Shown here piece after piece: positions 27,097 to 38,236 of a stretch of DNA of 64,000 nt. The position numbers were made by a program, and so were the translations under genes. The notes beneath the pieces are model-generated. The model was not told where the DNA came from, made no database searches, and worked only from the letters and a program-made list of their open reading frames with translations. The stretch's first letter is position 1; the number at the start of each line of letters is the position of its first letter. The DNA comes from Thermoflavimicrobium daqui (GTDB lineage Bacteria; Bacillota; Bacilli; Thermoactinomycetales; Thermoactinomycetaceae), in NCBI RefSeq assembly GCF_003313465.1, contig NZ_KZ845668.1, forward strand, positions 124,001-188,000, read 5' to 3'.

Positions 27097-27150
27097 GAGG
27101 TTGCCCTCTAATTCAATCCATCACTCATCGTTACTCCATTCACTCTTGTA
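27097..27150 (-). repeat. Dispersed intergenic repeat, copy 5 (partial)
   Basis: On the minus strand only the 3' half remains: GAGTGAATGGAGTAACGATG, AGTGATGGATTGAATTAGAG and GGCAACCTC. It occupies the mnmG-rsmG gap. Confidence 0.55.
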
Positions 27151-27173
27151 ATGAATGATACAATGTAGCTGTT

Positions 27174-29057
27174 TTATTTTTTTACTGCCTTATTTCCTTG
27201 TTCAATGTGGATCATCAAAATCGAAATATCGGCTGGATTGACCCCCGAGATCCGAGATGCTTGTCCTAATGAAATTGGACGTACTTTTTCCAGTTTTTCA
27301 CGTGCTTCAGAAGAAATACCTGCTACTTTAGCATAGTCTACCCAATCCGGGATGCGTTTTTCCTCGATTTTCTTCATTTTCGCCACTTGCTGTAATGCTT
27401 TTTTAATATACCCTTCATACTTTAACTGAATTTCTACTTGCTCTGCTACCTCTTCCGGGATCGCCTCAGCTAAAGGTGCCATCTGCAAAATTTCTTGATA
27501 ACCGAGTTCCGGACGCTTAATTAGACCTGCCAATTCGATTGCATTATTAATAGGTGATGTTCCCATCTTTTTAAGAATAGCTTGCACCTCTGGAGTAGGA
27601 CGAACTTTGGTTTGGCGTAAGCGATTGATCTCCTTCTCAATGGCTTCTCGCTTTGCTACAAATCGTTGATACCGTTCTTCAGGAATGAGACCAATTTCGT
27701 ATCCTAGCTCTGTTAACCGTAAGTCTGCATTATCATGACGAAGAAGTAGGCGATACTCTGCCCGTGACGTTAACAAACGGTACGGTTCTTCAGTCCCTTT
27801 AGTTACTAGATCATCAATAAGAACACCAATATACGCTTGAGAACGATCTAAAATTACCGGATCTTTTCCTTGTACTTTTCTAGCGGCATTGATACCAGCC
27901 ATAATTCCTTGTGCTGCCGCTTCTTCATAACCTGATGTTCCATTGATTTGTCCTGCGGTAAACAAGTTTTCTACGATTTTCGTTTCTAAGGTAGGCCAAA
28001 GCTGGGTTGGGATGATTGCATCATATTCGATCGCATACCCTGTTCGCATCATTTCTGCTTTTTCTAAACCGTTAATCGTTCGTAACAGTTGAAGTTGTAC
28101 ATCTTCAGGTAAACTGGTTGATAAACCTTGAACATACATCTCCTCAGTATCTCTTCCTTCTGGCTCGATAAATATCTGATGACGATTCTTATCTGCAAAA
28201 CGAACGATTTTGTCTTCAATCGAAGGGCAATAACGTGGACCTGTTCCTTCAATCGCACCAGAATACATAGGAGCACGATGTAGGTTTTCCCGTATAAATT
28301 GATGTGTACGCTCATTCGTATGAGTTAACCAACAAGGAAGTTGATCCATAATAAATTCCGTTGTCTCGTACGAAAAAGCACGTGGAACATCATCACCCGG
28401 CTGGATCTCCATCTGTTCTGTATCGATTGATTTACGGTTGATACGTGGTGGTGTTCCTGTTTTAAAGCGAACTGTCTCAAAACCTAACTCATGTAAATGA
28501 TGCGCTAAATTAATAGATGGTTGTTGATTATTAGGACCACTTTCATAAGATAAATCACCAATAATGATACGACCACGTAAGTAGGTTCCTGTAGTGAGAA
28601 CGACTGTTTTTGAGGAATATTGCGCACCTGTTCGAGTCACAACTCCTTTGCATTTCCCATCTTCTACTATAAAGTGTTCTACCATATTCTGATGAATTTC
28701 TAAATTAGGCTCCGTCTCCAGAGCGTGTTTCATCGCTTGCTGATAAAGTACTTTATCAGCTTGAGCGCGTAAGGCATATACCGCCGGACCCTTCCCTGTA
28801 TTTAACATCCGCATTTGAATATGGGTTTTATCGATGACTTTAGCCATTTCCCCACCTAAAGCATCGATTTCCCGAACGACATGCCCTTTAGCTGGGCCAC
28901 CGATAGAAGGATTGCAAGGCATATAAGCGATTGTATCTAGACTAAGCGTGATTAATAAAGTTGAACATCCCATACGAGCAGCTGCTAAAGCTGCTTCACA
29001 ACCAGCATGACCAGCACCAATCACAATTACATCATATTCTCCCGCTGGATAGGTCAT
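27174..29057 (-). CDS. mnmG: tRNA uridine-34 modification protein MnmG (GidA)
   Basis: 627 residues. The FAD-binding [19 protein letters not shown], the [22 protein letters not shown] segment with its catalytic Cys, and the C-terminal helical domain that binds MnmE are all present. With MnmE it installs the carboxymethylaminomethyl group on U34 of certain tRNAs. ATG 29057 matches the family start M-x-Y-x-A-G-x-Y-D-V; the ATG three bases earlier is also possible. Confidence 0.96.
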   Translation of the reverse strand: MTYPAGEYDVIVIGAGHAGCEAALAAARMGCSTLLITLSLDTIAYMPCNPSIGGPAKGHVVREIDALGGEMAKVIDKTHIQMRMLNTGKGPAVYALRAQADKVLYQQAMKHALETEPNLEIHQNMVEHFIVEDGKCKGVVTRTGAQYSSKTVVLTTGTYLRGRIIIGDLSYESGPNNQQPSINLAHHLHELGFETVRFKTGTPPRINRKSIDTEQMEIQPGDDVPRAFSYETTEFIMDQLPCWLTHTNERTHQFIRENLHRAPMYSGAIEGTGPRYCPSIEDKIVRFADKNRHQIFIEPEGRDTEEMYVQGLSTSLPEDVQLQLLRTINGLEKAEMMRTGYAIEYDAIIPTQLWPTLETKIVENLFTAGQINGTSGYEEAAAQGIMAGINAARKVQGKDPVILDRSQAYIGVLIDDLVTKGTEEPYRLLTSRAEYRLLLRHDNADLRLTELGYEIGLIPEERYQRFVAKREAIEKEINRLRQTKVRPTPEVQAILKKMGTSPINNAIELAGLIKRPELGYQEILQMAPLAEAIPEEVAEQVEIQLKYEGYIKKALQQVAKMKKIEEKRIPDWVDYAKVAGISSEAREKLEKVRPISLGQASRISGVNPADISILMIHIEQGNKAVKK

Positions 29058-29162
29058 CATCTCACCCCCAAATACATTGGTTGTAAACTTCGTATTTCTA
29101 AATATAAGCAAGTCTTTGGATCAAAAAATACAACATATTCCCATCGACTATCCTTACTATGA

Positions 29163-30539
29163 TTACTTACCAAGACAAAATTGGGAAAAAATCTGGTCTA
29201 TCAAATCCTCAGCTACAGCTTCTCCGATCACTTCACCCAAATATTGCCAAGCATTTTTCAAATCAATCTCAACCATATCTAAAGGCATTCCTGATTCAAT
29301 TCCGTTCAATACTTCTTGTACACTCTTTTTTGCTTGAGTTAGCAAATGGATATGTCTGGTATTACTAACATAGGTCTGATCCGTCATTTCCATTTTACCC
29401 AAATAAAACAAACGAGCAATCGCTTCTTCTAGTTGATCAATTCCTTTTTCCTCTTTAATCGATGTAGTAATTAGTGGGGTTTCTCCAATCAATGATTGAA
29501 CTTCTTCTAAGTCCAAGCGCCTTGGGAGGTCAACCTTATTTACGATCACGACTTTTGTATATCCTTGTAATAAACGAAGTAGTTTTCGATCATCATCGGT
29601 TAGAGGCTCTGCATAATTAAGTACAAGTAGCACTAAATCCGCCTGAGCAAGGGCTTCGCGAGAACGTTCTACTCCGATACGTTCTACGACATCCTCTGTT
29701 TCGCGAATTCCTGCTGTATCCAACAAGCGTAAGGGAATCCCACGTACATTGACATACTCTTCGATTACATCTCGCGTTGTTCCGGGTATTTCTGTTACAA
29801 TTGCTTTGTTTTCTTGAGTCAATGTATTCATCAAAGAAGATTTCCCAACATTGGGACGCCCTACAATAACCGTAGCTATACCTTCTCGCAATATCTTCCC
29901 TTGACGCGCTGTTTGTAATAACTGATCGATTTCTTTTAGAATGGACTCACAACGCTGGACTAAGTATTGACTGGTTAGTTCTTCTGCATCATATTCAGGA
30001 TAGTCCACATTGACCGCTAGATGAGCAAGCGTCTCAACAATATCATGACGTAGACGGCGAATCATCCGTGATAAACGACCTTCCGCCTGTTGTATCGCTA
30101 CTTTTGCTGCTTGATTGGTTTTTGATCGAATCAGATCAATCACAGCTTCAGCTTGAGATAAATCAATACGACCATTTAAAAAAGCCCGCTTCGTAAATTC
30201 ACCCGGTTCCGCCAAACGCGCTCCTGAAAGAAGCAATGCTTCTAATGTAGCTTGTACAGGAATCATCCCACCATGACAACTAATTTCTACTACATCTTCC
30301 CGTGTAAAAGTACGGGGGGAACGCATGACGGTAACTAATACCTCATCAATCCGCTCTTTCGTTTGAGGATGAACAATATGCCCATATTGCACTGTATGTG
30401 TAGGAACATTCTCCAAATTATTTTTCCCATGATATATTTGATCCGCAATCGGTATCGCTTCGGGACCGCTAACACGAATAATAGCGATTCCACCTTCACC
30501 AGGTGGAGTAGAAATTGCGGCAATTGTATCGGTTTCCAT
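29163..30539 (-). CDS. mnmE: tRNA modification GTPase MnmE (TrmE)
   Basis: 458 residues: an N-terminal tetrahydrofolate-binding domain ([22 protein letters not shown]), a helical domain, an inserted G domain ([28 protein letters not shown]) and the C-terminal CLGK with its conserved Cys. It works in complex with MnmG. GAGGTGAAAGA precedes ATG. Confidence 0.96.
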   Translation of the reverse strand: METDTIAAISTPPGEGGIAIIRVSGPEAIPIADQIYHGKNNLENVPTHTVQYGHIVHPQTKERIDEVLVTVMRSPRTFTREDVVEISCHGGMIPVQATLEALLLSGARLAEPGEFTKRAFLNGRIDLSQAEAVIDLIRSKTNQAAKVAIQQAEGRLSRMIRRLRHDIVETLAHLAVNVDYPEYDAEELTSQYLVQRCESILKEIDQLLQTARQGKILREGIATVIVGRPNVGKSSLMNTLTQENKAIVTEIPGTTRDVIEEYVNVRGIPLRLLDTAGIRETEDVVERIGVERSREALAQADLVLLVLNYAEPLTDDDRKLLRLLQGYTKVVIVNKVDLPRRLDLEEVQSLIGETPLITTSIKEEKGIDQLEEAIARLFYLGKMEMTDQTYVSNTRHIHLLTQAKKSVQEVLNGIESGMPLDMVEIDLKNAWQYLGEVIGEAVAEDLIDQIFSQFCLGK

Positions 30540-30601
30540 TCTTTCACCTCAAAGGCCTCTTCACTTTTTCATTCATCATATCATACACATATAACCCAAT
30601 C

Positions 30602-30627
30602 AAAAAAACTCTCCAAACAGAGAGTTT
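30602..30627 (-). terminator. Small terminator between jag and mnmE, distal
   Basis: On the minus strand AAACTCTC pairs with GAGAGTTT, followed by a T-tract. Confidence 0.75.
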
Positions 30628-30740
30628 CAGGGATAAATTTCCTACAGAAAACCAAATAGTGAAAACGAAATTTTATAGGCTATGCATAAGCCGGGTTTTC
30701 CCTTTCAAGTAAAACAAACTTTATAACATGATTATTTCCA

Positions 30741-30803
30741 TTTTTAAAAAGGGTTTCTCTTAAGACAAATAGTCATTCATATATTGCTTTAAGAAAAACC
30801 CTT
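30741..30803 (-). terminator. Terminator directly after jag
   Basis: On the minus strand AAGGGTTTTTCTTAA pairs with TTAAGAGAAACCCTT (one mismatch), followed by TTTAAAAA. Two terminators in the jag-mnmE gap imply that mnmE has its own promoter. Confidence 0.8.
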
Positions 30804-30810
30804 CTATTAC

Positions 30811-31473
30811 TTAACTATCCCTTTTACTTTGCAACCCTAACTTAACATTCACTACCACATAACGAAATGGTTCTACACCTTCACTACGAGTAGTGATTCT
30901 CTTCATCCCTTGTAAAGTTTGATGAATAATTTTACGATCCATAGCTGGCATGGGTTCTAAAGACGCCGATTGATGAGTTTGAAGTACACGGTCAGCTACG
31001 CGATGGGCTAGCAATTCCAGCGATTTTACCCTACGCTCACGGTATCCATCCACATCGAGAATAAAACGGCGTTTATCCCGAAATTTCTCCACATGACGAT
31101 TAGCTACTAATTCGCTCAAAAACTGAAGTGAAGCAATTCTTGATCCTTGTTTACCGATAAGAGGGGCTAAATCGGATCCTTCAAGCCCTAGTACAACGGG
31201 TTTTTTTCGCCCACCTTGATCTTTTATCGTTACCTTGACATCAAATCCCAATTGCTTAACTACTTGTTCCACAAATATAATTGCTTCCTCAACAGGATCA
31301 ACTAAACACTTCACTTCTACCTTTGCATCACGAGTACCAAATAAACCAAAAAAACCCTTGCTTGGTTGCTCCAAGACATCAATCGTTACTTTATCACGCG
31401 TTGTGTTTAATTGTTCTAAAGCAGATGCAACCGCCAATTCAATGGTTTTGGCTTGTACAACTACTTTATTCAA
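30811..31473 (-). CDS. jag: RNA-binding protein Jag (KhpB/EloR)
   Basis: 220 residues: an N-terminal Jag domain (AKTIELAVASALEQL), a KH domain with LIGKQGSRIASLQFL and a C-terminal R3H domain (MPAMDRKIIHQTL, TRSEGVEPFRYVVV). Homologues act with KhpA in RNA binding and control of cell elongation. Its start overlaps the yidC stop by four bases, so the genes are translationally coupled. Confidence 0.95.
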   Translation of the reverse strand: MNKVVVQAKTIELAVASALEQLNTTRDKVTIDVLEQPSKGFFGLFGTRDAKVEVKCLVDPVEEAIIFVEQVVKQLGFDVKVTIKDQGGRKKPVVLGLEGSDLAPLIGKQGSRIASLQFLSELVANRHVEKFRDKRRFILDVDGYRERRVKSLELLAHRVADRVLQTHQSASLEPMPAMDRKIIHQTLQGMKRITTRSEGVEPFRYVVVNVKLGLQSKRDS

Positions 31474-32249
31474 CGGGTAGCGCCCTCCTGAACTAATTTA
31501 CGCTTTAACGGATTAAAGATCAATAAATATTGTAAGATATAGATTGCATTACCATATACCCAGTATAAAGATAAAGCTGAAGCAAATTGATATGCCAAGA
31601 TAGCGATCATCACAGGGAATACCCACATCATAATCTTATTCATTTGTGCTTGTTGCGGATTATCTACTCCTGCTTGTGACACAATAAATTGGATATAGGT
31701 TGTTGCCGCTGCAAGTAGCGGTAATATCAAATAAGGATCCGGTTTACCTAACTGTAACCATAAGAAATTGGAGTCTGCAATATGAGGATTCCGTACAATC
31801 GCTTGGTAAAAGGCGATTAAGATAGGGAATTGAATAATCATTGGCAAACAGCCTGAAGCAGGATTATATCCATGCGTTTGATATAACTTCAACATTTCTT
31901 GCTGCATTTGCTGTGGATTGTTTTTATATTTATCTTGTAACTTTTTCATTTTAGGTTGGAGCTTTTTAAGTGCTTCCATGCTTTTTATTTGCTTCCAATA
32001 TAGTGGCGCAATAATAAATCGAACAATTAGGGTGACGACCAAAATCGATAACCCATAGTTACCGAGTACCCCTTCAAACCAGTCCAATAAATCTGACATT
32101 GGTATAACCAAAAATTTATCCCAAAAACCGCCATTTACGCGATCTTTCTCTGTAATATGGGACATATTTGGAGAACATCCTGCTACCATCACAACCGCCA
32201 TAACAAGCAGAAAAATGAGAGCAATTTTATTACGCCGCCGCTTTTGCAA
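31470..32249 (-). CDS. yidC: Membrane protein insertase YidC (SpoIIIJ/OxaA type)
   Basis: 259 residues. It has a lipoprotein signal with cleavage at VAGC, five membrane segments and the conserved arginine in the first one (LIVRFIIAPLYWKQ). The cytoplasmic loop is rich in Lys and Gln. In Bacillus this copy is needed for forespore SpoIIIA function. The gene is followed by jag in the usual arrangement. Confidence 0.96.
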   Translation of the reverse strand: MQKRRRNKIALIFLLVMAVVMVAGCSPNMSHITEKDRVNGGFWDKFLVIPMSDLLDWFEGVLGNYGLSILVVTLIVRFIIAPLYWKQIKSMEALKKLQPKMKKLQDKYKNNPQQMQQEMLKLYQTHGYNPASGCLPMIIQFPILIAFYQAIVRNPHIADSNFLWLQLGKPDPYLILPLLAAATTYIQFIVSQAGVDNPQQAQMNKIMMWVFPVMIAILAYQFASALSLYWVYGNAIYILQYLLIFNPLKRKLVQEGATR

Positions 32250-32283
32250 TAATAACGCCTCCTTTAATATAAGATTATCTATA

Positions 32284-32529
32284 TTAACCGTTTACTTTTG
32301 TTTTTTGTTTCTCCTTCTTTTCAGGAACTAGATCAATTCCACCTGGATGAAATGGATGGCACTTTAAAATCCTCTTCAATGTATACCAACCACCTCGCCA
32401 AAAACCATGGCGTTCAATTGCGATTAAACCATATGTTGAACATGTTGGATAAAAACGACAAACAGGCGGTTTAAACGGAGAAATAAATTTACGATAAAAT
32501 CGAATAAGTGCTAAAGCGAGTTGTTTCAT
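32284..32529 (-). CDS. yidD: Membrane protein insertion efficiency factor YidD
   Basis: 81 residues with [25 protein letters not shown] and H-P-G-G-x-D, the YidD signature. It is an amphipathic peripheral protein thought to help YidC insertion. It lies 34 bases before yidC. Confidence 0.94.
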   Translation of the reverse strand: MKQLALALIRFYRKFISPFKPPVCRFYPTCSTYGLIAIERHGFWRGGWYTLKRILKCHPFHPGGIDLVPEKKEKQKTKVNG

Positions 32530-32623
32530 ATTCCCACCCCATTTGACCTTTAGCAGATGCTACATCATTTCAATACTCTGTCGGATCTAATCGGTTTCTC
32601 TTTTATGAAATGATGCAACTTGC

Positions 32624-32986
32624 TTATTTTTTATCTTGAGGGGGTTCACTTACAAATAATCGTGCGCGGCGAAAAACATGCCGTAAACTAGATTTTACTT
32701 GATCATACGACATATTCGCAACAGGATTTCGGGCAATCACTACAATATCCGCCTGTGACTTGATATGTTCCATCCAATGTCTAGAAACTTCCTTAATTAG
32801 CCGCTTAACCCGATTCCGTACGACTGCGTTACCTACCTTGCGACTTACGGATATACCTAGCCGAGCAGGTCCGCTTTCTGACCGTTTCGCAACATATACA
32901 ACAAACTGCCGATTCGCAACGGATCTCCCTGCACGAAATACTCGACGAAAATCATTTCGCCTTTTCAGACGATATACGCGCTGCAA
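32624..32986 (-). CDS. rnpA: Ribonuclease P protein component
   Basis: 120 residues with RLKRRNDFRRVFRAGRS and the RNR motif in GNAVVRNRVKRLIKE. It binds the catalytic RNA and the tRNA leader. It lies downstream of rpmH. Confidence 0.95.
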   Translation of the reverse strand: MQRVYRLKRRNDFRRVFRAGRSVANRQFVVYVAKRSESGPARLGISVSRKVGNAVVRNRVKRLIKEVSRHWMEHIKSQADIVVIARNPVANMSYDQVKSSLRHVFRRARLFVSEPPQDKK

Positions 32987-33090
32987 AGGTATACTCCTTC
33001 CTATGAACCTCTGTCTATTTCTCTCAATTATAGGGAAAAAATAAACAGATTAAACCAAATCACCTTTCTATCTTACTTTCATACATAGGA

Positions 33091-33116
33091 AAAAAGGCCA
33101 CAGAGTAAGTGGCCTG
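33091..33116 (-). terminator. Terminator after rpmH
   Basis: On the minus strand AGGCCAC pairs with GTGGCCT, followed by TTTTTT. It probably attenuates transcription into rnpA. Confidence 0.85.
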
Positions 33117-33122
33117 GTCACC

Positions 33123-33257
33123 TTAAGCAGATAAAACTTTTCTTCCTTTTCTTCTACGGTTACGTAATACTTTGCGGCCATTTTTCGTGCTCATGCGAGC
33201 GCGAAAACCGTGTACATTTTTACGTTTACGTTTACTAGGTTGATAAGTACGTTTCAT
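33123..33257 (-). CDS. rpmH: Large-subunit ribosomal protein L34
   Basis: 44 residues: [19 protein letters not shown], then [13 protein letters not shown] and a basic tail, the standard L34. It is divergent from dnaA across the origin, the universal bacterial arrangement. Confidence 0.97.
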   Translation of the reverse strand: MKRTYQPSKRKRKNVHGFRARMSTKNGRKVLRNRRRKGRKVLSA

Positions 33258-34119
33258 ATTATTCACCTGGTGATCCTTAGCTTTCTCATGCATGTAAGCT
33301 AAGGTGAACCGGATCGGATAAAGATCCGACTGCGCCCCAGGTAACCTCCCTTCTATATCATGCGTTCATCAATACCCGACGACAATCTATAACATTATAC
33401 CGAGTTTAAAGTAAAAATGTCAAGAAACCCTTATGCTCTAAGGGATAAGCATGTGGATAAATTTTCAACCTGCTTTCGAAAATCCTTTATGTAATTAACC
33501 TTTTCATAAACATATACAAAACGTGTACTTTCTGTTGATACATCCAATTTTCCTTTTCTGGTTAAACGAAAGGTTTGATTTTTACACAACAGAAAGGAAA
33601 TCACAAATCTAGAAAAATGGTACGTGGCGGATTAAGAGGGGCACTTCAACTTAAAATAAAGAGACTAAAGTTATCCACATGTTTATAACCTGAGGATTCC
33701 CCATCTCCTTATGTGGATAACTTATCGTAATTATCCCCATCCACATGTGGATAATTTTTGCGCATCGGAAACTTTTTACACATCTTATCCAAAGATTATC
33801 CACTGGTTATCCACAGTATTCAGGGGTGTGGATAAAAAAAATCCACATCCTTGTGGATTGTGGATAACTTTCCATTTCTCATTGTAAATACTGGGATAAT
33901 TTGATATTCTATTGTTGCTTTATCAGTGGATAACTCACTTGTTCACAAACACTTATCCACAACTGTGGATAAGTGTTTGATTATTTATTCACATCCCTGT
34001 GGAAAATATTTTAGACAAGGTGTGGATGATGTGAATAAGTCATTTTTACTCTTTATTATCATCATTAAACCTTGTGGATAAATTATTTATATCATCTAGC
34101 TGAGAAAGGAGGAGAATGG
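33258..34119. other. Upstream half of oriC: DnaA-box region between rpmH and dnaA
   Basis: Ten perfect DnaA boxes are visible: TTATCCACA at 33671, 33807 and 33953, and TGTGGATAA at 33452, 33712, 33746, 33827, 33859, 33964 and 34073. Several one-mismatch copies lie among them. The rpmH side also has two hairpins (CCTTAGCTT/AAGCTAAGG near 33,273-33,303 and CGGATC/GATCCG near 33,313-33,331), likely in the rpmH leader. The dnaA promoter must lie here, so DnaA should repress its own gene. Confidence 0.92.
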
Positions 34120-35445
34120 GTGGAACATGTTCAAGAGCTATGGGCCAAGACACTGAAGGTATTGCAAGAGCAAGTTAGCAAGCCTAGTTTTGAGACTTGG
34201 TTCAAAGCTACCGAAGCCACCGACTTCCAGAACAACACGTTAACTGTTACAACACCCAATGAATTTTCCCGCGATTGGCTAGAATCTCGCTATGCCAATA
34301 TGATTCGTTCCACACTACAAGCAATGACGGGGACAAACATCAAAATCAAGTTTGTCATACCAGAAAACGCTAATAAAAAAACCGCTGAAGCCGAAGTAGT
34401 TGAAATAGCTCCCCCACAATCTCAGTTAAATCCGCGTTATACCTTCGATACCTTTGTCATTGGTTCTGGAAATCGCTTTGCTCATGCTGCATCATTAGCT
34501 GTCGCAGAAGCACCTGCTAAAGCATATAATCCACTATTTATCTATGGTGGTGTTGGGCTTGGCAAAACCCATCTGATGCATGCGATCGGTCACTATGTAC
34601 AAGATCACTCGTTATCTAGCCGAGTTGTTTATTTGTCTTCTGAAAAATTTACTAATGAATTTATCAACGCAATTCGAGACAATAAAGCAGATCACTTTCG
34701 TAACAAATATCGATCGGTGGATGTCTTGCTAATTGATGATATTCAATTCTTAGCTGGAAAAGAACAAACACAAGAGGAATTTTTCCACACTTTTAACGCA
34801 TTACATGAGGAAAACAAACAAATTATTATCTCAAGCGACCGCCCACCCAAAGAAATTGATAACTTGGAAGATCGACTGCGTTCTCGATTTGAATGGGGAT
34901 TGATCACAGATGTCCAACCCCCAGATTTAGAAACACGGATTGCTATTTTACGAAAAAAGGCGATTGCTGATAATCTAGATGTCCCTAGTGAAGTCTTAGC
35001 ATATGTAGCAAATCATGTAGATACCAATATTCGTGAGCTTGAAGGGGCTCTAATCCGAGTGGTTGCTTATTCAGCTCTGATGAACCAGTCCATCAGCACC
35101 GAATTAGCCAAAGAAGCTTTAAAAGATATTATCTCTAATTCTGCTCCTCGTGTAGTAGGTATTCAGCATATCCAGCAAGAAGTATGTAATTACTATCGAT
35201 TGCGTGTTGAGGATTTAAAAAGTAAAAAGAGAACCAAAACAGTTGCATTCCCTAGACAAATCGCCATGTATTTATGTCGCGAACTAACTGATTACTCCCT
35301 TCCAAAAATAGGAGAGGACTTCGGAGGGCGTGATCATACAACTGTTATTCATGCTCATGAAAAAATTAGTCGCATGTTGAAAAATGATCCACAATTGCAA
35401 CATGTAATGAAAGAATTGAAAAAGAGAATTACTCGTGGTTTATAA
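34120..35445 (+). CDS. dnaA: Replication initiator DnaA
   Basis: 441 residues. Domain I begins [15 protein letters not shown]; domain III has Walker [14 protein letters not shown] and Walker [13 protein letters not shown]; domain IV has the box-reading [15 protein letters not shown]. It binds DnaA boxes and opens the origin. The GTG at 34120 lies seven bases behind AAAGGAGG; the frame is open to 34072, but there it runs through a DnaA box. Confidence 0.97.
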   Translation: MEHVQELWAKTLKVLQEQVSKPSFETWFKATEATDFQNNTLTVTTPNEFSRDWLESRYANMIRSTLQAMTGTNIKIKFVIPENANKKTAEAEVVEIAPPQSQLNPRYTFDTFVIGSGNRFAHAASLAVAEAPAKAYNPLFIYGGVGLGKTHLMHAIGHYVQDHSLSSRVVYLSSEKFTNEFINAIRDNKADHFRNKYRSVDVLLIDDIQFLAGKEQTQEEFFHTFNALHEENKQIIISSDRPPKEIDNLEDRLRSRFEWGLITDVQPPDLETRIAILRKKAIADNLDVPSEVLAYVANHVDTNIRELEGALIRVVAYSALMNQSISTELAKEALKDIISNSAPRVVGIQHIQQEVCNYYRLRVEDLKSKKRTKTVAFPRQIAMYLCRELTDYSLPKIGEDFGGRDHTTVIHAHEKISRMLKNDPQLQHVMKELKKRITRGL

Positions 35446-35695
35446 ACAGGGGATTGTGTAAACTGTGGATAACTTGTACTCACTTATACACATGTTTTAC
35501 ACAGCCAATTCATATGGTATATCTGGGATAGACCCACTTATCCACAATATCCACAGCCCCTACTACTACTATTACTATTATTATTATTAAATATAAATAA
35601 AAAAGAGCACTCATTTTTCACTTTTTCATTTGTTTTTTTATCGCTTCACTTATCCACAAAAAATTGGGGATAGATTTAGCTTAAGGAGGATTTTC
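35446..35695. other. Downstream half of oriC: unwinding element between dnaA and dnaN
   Basis: DnaA boxes TGTGGATAA at 35464 and TTATCCACA at 35538 and 35650. The 35538 box is abutted by ATATCCACA (35547-35555), then GCCCC, then the trio array and a run of A and T. This order (boxes, GC-rich block, DnaA-trios, AT-rich element) is the Bacillus basal unwinding system. It also holds the dnaN leader and its AGGAGG site. Confidence 0.9.
35561..35590 (+). repeat. DnaA-trio array
   Basis: Ten consecutive TAC, TAT or TAA triplets follow the GCCCC block: three TAC, TAT, TAC, four TAT and a final TAA. DnaA-trios guide the DnaA filament onto single strands during melting. Confidence 0.85.
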
Positions 35696-36865
35696 ATGGA
35701 ACTGTCTACTATTCATTCCGCATCTATCCAAATGAAACTTACAATTGCTAAATCAGCGCTTGTTGAAGCTGTTTCACAAGTATCAAAAGCTGTATCTAGT
35801 AAAACAACCATACCCATCTTAACGGGAATTAAAGTATCTGTAGATGAAGAAGGTCTTACCTTAACAGGAAGTAATTCAGACATTACCATCTCTGTGCGCG
35901 TACCCAGAAAAGTAGAGGATAAAGAACAAGTAACTGTAGAAAAAACAGGGGATATTGTTTTACCAGGGAAGATTTTCGGCGATATTGTACGTAAGTTACC
36001 TGGTGATAAAGTGGAATGGATGGTAAATGATCGCTTTCAGACAATTATCCGTTCTGAACAAGCAGAATTTCAACTAAATGGGCTCAATCCTGAAGAATAT
36101 CCAAGACTTCCTAAGCTTCCACGTGAACAAGTTTTTACCATGCCTGCTGATCTTTTAAAATCAATCATTCGACAGACCGTATTTGCTGTAGCTACCAATG
36201 AAGCCCGAGGAATCCTTACTGGTGTACAATGGCAATTGGACTCAGGTGTACTTACTTGTGTAGCAACAGATAGTCACCGTTTATCTCGTCGTCAAGTTGA
36301 AGTGGAAGGCTCAGAAGACTTGGTTTTAAGAAATGTTGTTATCCCTGGAAAGAGCATGAATGAATTGGCCAAAACTTTAGCTGATAGTTCAGGTTATGTT
36401 GATATGATTGTGGCAGACAATCAAATTTTGATCAAAAATAATCATCTTGAGTTTTACTCCCGTTTACTTGAAGGAGTTTATCCAGATACCAATCGTGTAA
36501 TCCCGAAAAATGGAGAAACCAACTTAGTCACATCGACTAAAGAATTGTTACAATCTGTTGAGAGAGCTTCACTTATTACCAGAGAAGGTCGAGATAATGT
36601 GATAAAATGGACTATAAATGACGGGAAGGTTCAAGTTACATCTACTGCGCAAGATATTGGAAGTGTTACAGAAGAAGTGGTAGCTAAAGTAACGGGTCCG
36701 GATCTAAGTATTTCATTTAACGCTCGGTACATGATTGAAGCCTTACGATCGATTGACAGTGAATCACTTCGCATTCAATTTACAGGTGTGATGACGCCAT
36801 TTATCATCCAACCAGCAGATCGAGACGATTCCCTTCACTTAATCGTGCCTATCCGGACCCGCTAA
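35696..36865 (+). CDS. dnaN: DNA polymerase III beta clamp
   Basis: 389 residues with three repeated clamp domains; KTTIPILTGIKV in the first and MAP/MTPFIIQPAD-like residues at the C-terminus are typical. The start at ATG 35696 has a strong AGGAGG; it adds about 12 residues before the usual family start MKLTIAKSALV, which itself has no ribosome-binding site. It encircles DNA and tethers polymerase. Confidence 0.96.
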   Translation: MELSTIHSASIQMKLTIAKSALVEAVSQVSKAVSSKTTIPILTGIKVSVDEEGLTLTGSNSDITISVRVPRKVEDKEQVTVEKTGDIVLPGKIFGDIVRKLPGDKVEWMVNDRFQTIIRSEQAEFQLNGLNPEEYPRLPKLPREQVFTMPADLLKSIIRQTVFAVATNEARGILTGVQWQLDSGVLTCVATDSHRLSRRQVEVEGSEDLVLRNVVIPGKSMNELAKTLADSSGYVDMIVADNQILIKNNHLEFYSRLLEGVYPDTNRVIPKNGETNLVTSTKELLQSVERASLITREGRDNVIKWTINDGKVQVTSTAQDIGSVTEEVVAKVTGPDLSISFNARYMIEALRSIDSESLRIQFTGVMTPFIIQPADRDDSLHLIVPIRTR

Positions 36866-36885
36866 ACCGAGGAAGGAAGTCGAAA

Positions 36886-37101
36886 ATGAAAAAAGTAAAA
36901 ATAGATGGTCCGTATATTACACTGGGCCAGTTATTAAAAAAAATAGATTTGATCGATAGTGGGGGACAAGCAAGGATTTTTCTCGATATGACTGAAGTAA
37001 AAGTGAATGGTGAGCATGAGCTAAGACGGGGTAGAAAGATTTATCCACAAGATATTGTGGATATTGCAGGTCACGGAAAAATGCATATTATCCAGGTGTA
37101 G
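36886..37101 (+). CDS. yaaA: S4-domain protein YaaA (RlbA)
   Basis: 71 residues forming a small S4 RNA-binding domain (ITLGQLLKKIDLIDSGGQA, then VNGEHELRRGRKIYPQD). It sits between dnaN and recF as in Bacillus, and a role in ribosome assembly has been proposed. GAGGAAGG precedes ATG. A DnaA box occurs by chance or design inside it (TTATCCACA near 37,040). Confidence 0.92.
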   Translation: MKKVKIDGPYITLGQLLKKIDLIDSGGQARIFLDMTEVKVNGEHELRRGRKIYPQDIVDIAGHGKMHIIQV

Positions 37102-37113
37102 GAGGGCACTTAC

Positions 37114-38232
37114 TTGCGTGTGCAGCATTTAGAGCTACGTCAGTATCGTAACATCACTGCTCTTGAACTTCAGTGCCCCGAAGAACTCCATCTGTTTGTT
37201 GGTCCCAATGCCCAAGGAAAAACAAATATTCTCGAATCCCTTTATGTACTGGCTCTTGGTAAATCCCATCGATCTCGCTCATCACGGGATTTAATTCAAT
37301 TTGGTAAGACACGAGCAAACTTAAAAGCAAAAGTAAAAAAAAATAACCAAAATGAACGTTTGGAAGTGCAGTTATTTGAAAAAGGGAAAAAAGTGATTCG
37401 TAATGGTATTGAGCAGCCTCGACTAAGCCAGTATATCGGCTCTCTCCCCACTGTATTGTTTGCACCAGAGGATTTAGCCTTAGTCAAAGGAAGTCCACAA
37501 GTACGTCGGCGTTTTCTGGATATGGAAATTGGGCAGGTAAACCGAACGTATGTCCACCATTTAACACAGCTAACGAAATTGATCACACAACGAAACCATC
37601 TTTTAAAAGAGCTAGGAAAGAGTCGGCAAATTCAATCTGCTTTACTCGATGTGCTAGATGAGCAATTTATTTCCTTAGCTGTTCCGATTTGGGAGAAGCG
37701 GTTTCGCTTTTTAGCTTTATTAACCAAATGGGCGAGGAAAATTCACGAGACCATAACTCAAAATCAAGAGGAACTTATGATAGAATATGTTCCATCTATC
37801 CAAATTCATGGGGAAATGACCCAGACAGAGTTACAAGAAACATTTGCGCAGGAATTATCAAAAATAAGAGGAAAAGAAATTCAACGGGGCAGTACTTTAG
37901 TAGGACCACAACGAGATGACTTTAGCTTAAAGGCGAATCAGCTTAATTTACATGCGTTTGGGTCCCAAGGCCAACAGCGTACGGCTGCTTTGTCGTTAAA
38001 ACTAGCAGAGATTGAGTTAATCTATCAAGAAATGGGTGTTTATCCCACTCTTTTATTAGATGATGTCTTATCTGAGTTAGATGATTCACGCAAGACACAT
38101 TTATTGACTGCTATTCGTGGTCGGGTACAAACATTTGTAACAACAACCAATCTTGAAGGAATTGACCCAGCTCTACTCAAGCAAGCACGAATTTATCAAG
38201 TAAGGCAAGGTATTATAACCGAACTGGGGTGA
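37114..38232 (+). CDS. recF: DNA repair ATPase RecF
   Basis: 372 residues of the SMC-like ABC ATPase family: Walker A FVGPNAQGKTNILES, signature GSQGQQRTAAL and Walker B LLLDDVLSELD. It loads RecA at gaps with RecO and RecR. The start is TTG, nine bases behind AGGAGGG. Confidence 0.96.
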   Translation: MRVQHLELRQYRNITALELQCPEELHLFVGPNAQGKTNILESLYVLALGKSHRSRSSRDLIQFGKTRANLKAKVKKNNQNERLEVQLFEKGKKVIRNGIEQPRLSQYIGSLPTVLFAPEDLALVKGSPQVRRRFLDMEIGQVNRTYVHHLTQLTKLITQRNHLLKELGKSRQIQSALLDVLDEQFISLAVPIWEKRFRFLALLTKWARKIHETITQNQEELMIEYVPSIQIHGEMTQTELQETFAQELSKIRGKEIQRGSTLVGPQRDDFSLKANQLNLHAFGSQGQQRTAALSLKLAEIELIYQEMGVYPTLLLDDVLSELDDSRKTHLLTAIRGRVQTFVTTTNLEGIDPALLKQARIYQVRQGIITELG

Positions 38233-38236
38233 GAAG

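Noticed and set aside
33600-33650. A further copy of the dispersed repeat near GGATTAAGAGGGGCACTTC
   Set aside because: Only one short block matches and the order of the other blocks is absent.
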